Below are positions 7,501 through 7,966 of a stretch of DNA of 7,966 nucleotides, in pieces; the first letter of the stretch is position 1, and every line of letters starts with the position of its first letter. Origin of the DNA: RGIG7378 sp045588325 (lineage in GTDB: Bacteria > Bacillota > Clostridia > RGIG7378); assembly GCA_045588325.1 (NCBI GenBank), contig JAZNEA010000071.1:1-7966 (forward strand). Reading direction: 5' to 3'. A model generated the notes under the pieces. The model was not told the origin of the DNA. It ran no database searches and was given only the letters and a program-made list of their open reading frames with translations. The translations under genes were made by a program, and so were the position numbers.

Positions 7501-7629
7501 CTGAACCCCTAGGGCTGGAATATCCGGCTCGATATTGTTTTGGGCAAAGCTTTGAAGTGACGAAGATGTCACAAATAACGAAACAACTAAAATAACTGAA
7601 AGGACCTTAGAAAATAAACGACTGTTCAT
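1504..7629 (-). CDS. Giant secreted RHS/YD-repeat polymorphic toxin (WapA-like) with hydrophobic C-terminal toxin domain
   Basis: 2041 residues. Residues 1-29 form a Sec signal peptide (basic start, VLSVILVVSLFV core, probable cleavage after SFA). About 360-528 is a DNRLRE-type beta domain (SFVKFNALP, KVTENWT, YYEWDITDIARDWF). About 550-640 opens the RHS shell (DNRFGLGYGWRTNY). YD repeats fill about 650-880 and 1220-1790 (for example YVYDTYGNLTKETD, YTYDSFGNIVKEVD). Two carbohydrate-binding-like beta domains lie between them. The RHS core (about 1783-1893) contains LRYRGYVYDTET and NSRYYNPEWGRF and closes at DESG (1922-1925), where DPSG is usual. The last 116 residues are the variable toxin. 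In RHS proteins the YD repeats form a shell around the toxin, with cleavage near DPxG. No LPXTG or other wall anchor was seen, so retention may depend on the beta domains. The start at 7629 has a good AAAGGAGA ribosome site. The protein resembles Bacillus WapA in plan, but I do not claim orthology. Confidence 0.93.
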   Translation of the reverse strand: MNSRLFSKVLSVILVVSLFVTSSSLQSFAQNNIEPDIPALGVQDITPVGPIASGSIYSPTFVNQYSWGESLEDVYVLGEIQDFRTESSKTYKLSNGVNMVLSYGDAIHKKENGQWKDITTNLSLQNGKYVSASDVEISIPQDIATGTTTLTHNGYSLSLAFLGQISVSSGKETRALATKQKEVSLSSKEKITLEALSSSKVKIDEKTFASVKGLKVTEVQEHFLDNMYETATYKGVFNGVDLEYVVTHKGIKESIVIESLSVATSKYAYSIETDGVVLRLQLDNTIIAYSNEDGTEVFRLSAPYLEDSNGDISTDIVVTLTETTDNTYILQYNLPHDWLRTAAFPVVLDPTVSAVSTNTTIEDIGIAELNTYTDAFTYTNMYLRAGKDSVYGTVRSFVKFNALPYLTSADVVVDAKLKLYNPLSDATSMVIDVHKVTENWTSSTNGVSMNWSTQPDFSSIVQDYQVVTGIGYYEWDITDIARDWFATGNNTGIAITAHDESTVTTQKKFYSSDIDNHMQYPLLTLFYINNTGLESYWDYTELAAERAGTGYINHFSGNLVWVHQDLGYDGNRAPVSVYHVYNANDSLDNRFGLGYGWRTNYNQLVYQLEDYDIYVWEDEDGTRHYFEDPDEANVYTDTDGLGLTLAKIVSGTSYTYTITDSNGNVSKFDKLGRLVQISDNQTIKSYIYVNYKSSVATSADRFKISSIEDGVAREYMFSYSSGLLSYIKFYGITGGELNRVSYYYDDGELSDITYSNGAGATYFGYGANHLLRRVMENCEYRLNFTYNTTVAGLPNRITKVQEADNTDLDSETTEDGGYITFKYGHNETKFTDRAGRTLISQFNYWGNTICTQDSEGNATYYGYSNNTANSAEIMNQLRLSSNLQNTVGNKISQPNVLNYSKFWTEIDGYTGGTRENGTVTHTGTVSIKLTRTSSNSLPNAMSGKNTLKLEAGESATFSAYVNAESITTSGFYLVLGTSITTGAKSEKIRKTEGQWERFEVTYTNTENSTVTVTPYLLLQGKGTVYVDSLQLEKTTSASRYNYVYNGDFSDGHNGWDRSSGIYRRNITTNISGSTSPAKVLDVYCYKAVGNPNAEVYATQTISISGLAGDSFVLSGWARGDSAPLTEETNRTFEIRATVNYTDGSEETTSLSFNPDMDMTDIWQYVSGGVYATKDYSSIDIAIRYDYNVNEAYFDGIQLFKEGFGAVYGYGETGLSDDDLDMTSMTDANGNRMEIEYENNLPVSAKDTQGNQTSYVYDTYGNLTKETDSDGVIYEYDYNSYGQVTQTSITNPADGTVLTSSTTYTTNGNYITSETDTEGNTTTYDYDQNTGLLKSIQYPEDTRDTRTEYVYDSQYNLISTRKGNGDGTYVTVDATYTSGTQTGITHSNTATKSTTYTLQYYNFDIVKAIKVGTRTLASYTYTNLYDRNLASLTYGNGATEEYVYDSQGRVIEVESTSGTSTKTLTYTYDSFGNIVKEVDTEAGVERRYKYSESGSIIRYTEKTIQGNNTKYDVYYVYNNLGQLTKEIHTVGGNTYTYTYTYDSNGQKTGSSVVKSNSTQPTVTEEIVYDELGRLEDIHVVENGDSPDTVHYSVGYYEDSNRVQNWRIDGGFINHSYIYSYDDNGNITEIAFTSLYGNGDISYSYDALGQLIRVNDQTLGTSGETWTYAYDLGGNITSKSRYAYTTGTLGTVLETITYTYGDASWGDLLTSYNGQAITYDQIGNPLSDGTWTYTWEYGRQLATQSSGNTTWTYDYDASGQRITRTDGNTTYEYGYYGSTLVYEKITQGDTTVAEMYITYGEAGPLYIEYNGIVYYYILNGQGAVVGLREWDVPPAVLYTYNAWGELESITGNLASTLGVHNPLRYRGYVYDTETEQYYLNSRYYNPEWGRFVNADDVSFLGASGTLLSYNLFSYCENNPVNYSDESGNLLSAVLGGIFGGVLGAVMYWIEYKLGMRVWNYWVLAAQVALNASLGAIGAHFRYWAKFANLAKLASRLHISQPLLKTVISLGSRGITFAINAIVKSFTRLPGESWIAVIKRYFGW
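1507..1854 (-). other. First toxin domain (RHS residues 1926-2041), hydrophobic with glycine zipper
   Basis: Directly after DESG comes a glycine zipper with Gly at 1933, 1937 and 1941 and Gly-Gly-Ala at 1934, 1938 and 1942, inside a hydrophobic stretch (about 1927-1947). Further hydrophobic or amphipathic segments lie at about 1957-1976 and 2000-2021, and the tail is basic (VIKRYFGW end). This suggests a membrane-inserting toxin, paired with the polytopic membrane protein downstream. One caution: RHS proteins often carry a glycine-rich hydrophobic pre-toxin segment after DPSG, so only the last 80-90 residues may be the toxin proper. GC in a 240-base sample (1561-1800) is about 35%, versus about 42% in the shell just upstream. 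Confidence 0.55.
1959..2284 (-). repeat. RHS core repeat, copy 1 (in the full-length gene)
   Basis: This is the counterpart of 812-1137. Codon phase is the same in both copies, so a crossover anywhere in the block would give an in-frame join between the full-length RHS protein and the orphan toxin. Confidence 0.9.
4030..4947 (-). other. Two carbohydrate-binding-like beta domains inserted in the RHS shell (residues about 895-1200)
   Basis: Residues about 895-1035 contain TFSAYVNAES, GQWERFEVTYT and GTVYVDSLQLEK. Residues about 1041-1200 contain YNGDFSDGHNGW, FVLSGWARGD, WQYVSGGVY and AYFDGIQLFKEG. Both show the NGDF...W...(V/F)D-(S/G)-(L/I)-QL(E/F)K pattern of jelly-roll CBM_4_9-like modules common in Bacillota RHS proteins. 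They interrupt the YD-repeat series and probably sit outside the shell, where they could bind wall or capsule sugars. The sugar-binding role is inferred. Confidence 0.55.
6046..6552 (-). other. DNRLRE-like beta-sandwich domain (RHS residues about 360-528)
   Basis: The region holds the signature order of this family: a strand SFVKFNALPYL, DAKLKLYNPL, a VTENWTSS motif, a W-x-TQP motif, YYEWDITDIARDW, and a closing KKFYSSD...PLLTLFY. Such domains occur on secreted Bacillota proteins and are thought to bind surface polysaccharides. Boundaries are approximate. Confidence 0.65.
7137..7156 (-). terminator. Possible intragenic terminator/attenuator hairpin in the RHS coding region
   Basis: The transcript would fold into an 8-bp perfect stem (TCTGGCCT with AGGCCAGA) around a TTTT loop, followed by the pyrimidine-rich TTTCTGTTTCTTCT. 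It lies about 470 nt after the RHS start codon, within codons for SLAFLGQIS. Stem strength is terminator-like, but the U-tract is interrupted and translating ribosomes would normally mask it. It could also be chance. Confidence 0.3.
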
Positions 7630-7635
7630 AGCGAA

Positions 7636-7643
7636 TCTCCTTT
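7636..7643 (-). promoter_or_regulatory. Ribosome binding site of the RHS gene
   Basis: AAAGGAGA sits 6 nt upstream of the ATG at 7629 and fixes the start. A preceding CCTTT could pair with the AAAGG of the site across a 5-nt loop, which might weakly lower initiation. Confidence 0.75.
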
Positions 7644-7699
7644 CCTCTAAAGGCGGACCATATGCAAAAGCATTAAATTATATTGTTTCTAATATGTTA

Positions 7700-7728
7700 A
7701 CAATATGACTTTTATGAACAAAAGTCAA
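7700..7728 (-). promoter_or_regulatory. Predicted sigma-A promoter of the RHS operon
   Basis: A -35 box TTGACT (7728-7723) is followed, after exactly 17 bp, by a -10 box TATTGT (7705-7700). This predicts a leader of roughly 65 nt. A perfect TATAAT at 7682-7677 is an alternative -10, but its best -35 (TTGTTA) is 15 bp away. The promoter lies just downstream of the rho terminator, so the RHS locus has its own transcription start. Confidence 0.5.
7706..7727. promoter_or_regulatory. Inverted repeat over the RHS promoter spacer, candidate operator
   Basis: TGACTTTT and AAAAGTCA form a perfect 8-bp inverted repeat with a 6-bp centre. It covers the whole -35/-10 spacer and most of the -35 box, exactly where a dimeric repressor would block RNA polymerase. 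No regulator gene is visible in the window, so the binding protein is unknown. Confidence 0.45.
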
Positions 7729-7741
7729 GTTATGACTCCTA

Positions 7742-7780
7742 CAAAACAAAAACGGACTGCGTATTTCTACACAATCCGTT
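7742..7780 (-). terminator. Rho-independent terminator of the rho gene
   Basis: On the minus strand AACGGATTGTGTA pairs with TACGCAGTCCGTT (13 bp, two G-U pairs) around a GAAA tetraloop, followed by TTTTTGTTTTG. It begins 7 nt after the rho stop codon. It separates rho from the RHS operon. Confidence 0.9.
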
Positions 7781-7786
7781 GAACTT

Positions 7787-7966
7787 TTACACCTTCACTG
7801 TCATCAAAAAGCTGCTGTTGTTTGGCGTTCTGAGCATCTGGTTAATAACCATCTCTGTGCACTCTGCAATACCCATGGATGAGAATGCGCGTCTAATCTT
7901 ATCGGCAGCATCCTTTTCGGCCTGAGAGAGCAGCAGGTCATCCCTGCGAGTACCAGACTTGTAGAT
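7787..7966 (-). CDS. rho: Transcription termination factor Rho, C-terminal 59 residues (partial)
   Basis: The gene enters from the right edge; the stop TAA is at 7789-7787. The visible end contains SGTRRDDLLLS, followed by a basic helix DKIRRAFSSMG and MVINQMLRTPNNSSFLMTVK. This aligns by eye with the Rho C-terminus as I recall it from E. coli (SGTRKEELL, HPMG, MEFLINKL, then a TKTN/NDDFF tail). Rho is the hexameric RNA-dependent ATPase that releases transcripts. The ATPase Walker motifs lie upstream, outside the window. GC of this fragment is about 48% (87 of 180), clearly above the RHS region, consistent with core chromosome next to an acquired locus. The following intrinsic terminator ends the transcript. 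Confidence 0.9.
   Translation of the reverse strand: MYKSGTRRDDLLLSQAEKDAADKIRRAFSSMGIAECTEMVINQMLRTPNNSSFLMTVKV

Noticed and set aside
1504..7629. Naming the large gene wapA
   Set aside because: The plan is similar (secreted RHS protein of Bacillota), but the domain set and toxin differ and orthology cannot be shown from this sequence.
1..7966. CRISPR arrays, tRNA/rRNA genes, insertion sequences, prophage attachment sites
   Set aside because: None seen. The repetitive look of the RHS gene comes from diverged YD-repeat codons, not from spaced identical repeats, and no transposase or integrase fragment was found.

Overview
All genes in this window lie on the minus strand, so reading order runs from high to low coordinates. 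The Sec-type leader on the giant protein, the AAGGAGG-like ribosome sites, the moderate-to-low GC and the style of RHS protein (DNRLRE-like and carbohydrate-binding-like modules, a C-terminal core ending in D-x-S-G) suggest a Bacillota, probably Clostridia and possibly Lachnospiraceae. The family-level guess is inference only.

Layout in transcription order. (1) 7966-7787: the last 59 residues of transcription termination factor Rho, closed by a near-perfect intrinsic terminator (7780-7742). (2) 7728-7630: promoter region of the next gene, with a plausible sigma-A promoter, an 8-bp inverted repeat filling its spacer, and a good ribosome site. (3) 7629-1504: a 2041-residue secreted RHS/YD-repeat polymorphic toxin with signal peptide, DNRLRE-like domain, RHS shell interrupted by two carbohydrate-binding-like beta domains, RHS core, and a roughly 115-residue hydrophobic glycine-zipper C-terminal domain. 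(4) 1498-1220: a 92-residue, three-helix membrane protein almost touching the RHS stop, the candidate immunity protein. (5) 1218-162: an orphan RHS C-terminus. A short out-of-frame YD-repeat remnant is joined to a second RHS core carrying a quite different toxin domain with a His...Asn-Cys (permuted papain-like/LRAT-like) pattern. (6) 148-1: the start of a second small membrane protein with its own strong ribosome site, the candidate immunity protein for the orphan toxin, cut off by the window edge.

Together this reads as a contact- or secretion-dependent intercellular competition locus: one complete effector/immunity pair followed by a stored second toxin/immunity cassette. The two RHS core copies (1959-2284 and 812-1137) align without gaps at a constant offset of 1147 bases. 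One crossover between them would delete the first toxin and its immunity gene and put the second toxin in frame on the full-length RHS protein. No terminator is visible between the RHS gene and the left edge, so items 3-6 are probably one operon. Sampled GC falls stepwise, from about 48% in rho to 39-42% in the RHS shell, about 35% in the first toxin and immunity gene, and about 30% in the orphan toxin, as expected for a modular acquired locus.

The overall system class (RHS polymorphic toxins with orphan C-termini) is known. What may be new are the two toxin/immunity families, the frameshifted junction upstream of the orphan, and possible regulatory structures at the RHS promoter and inside its 5' coding region.
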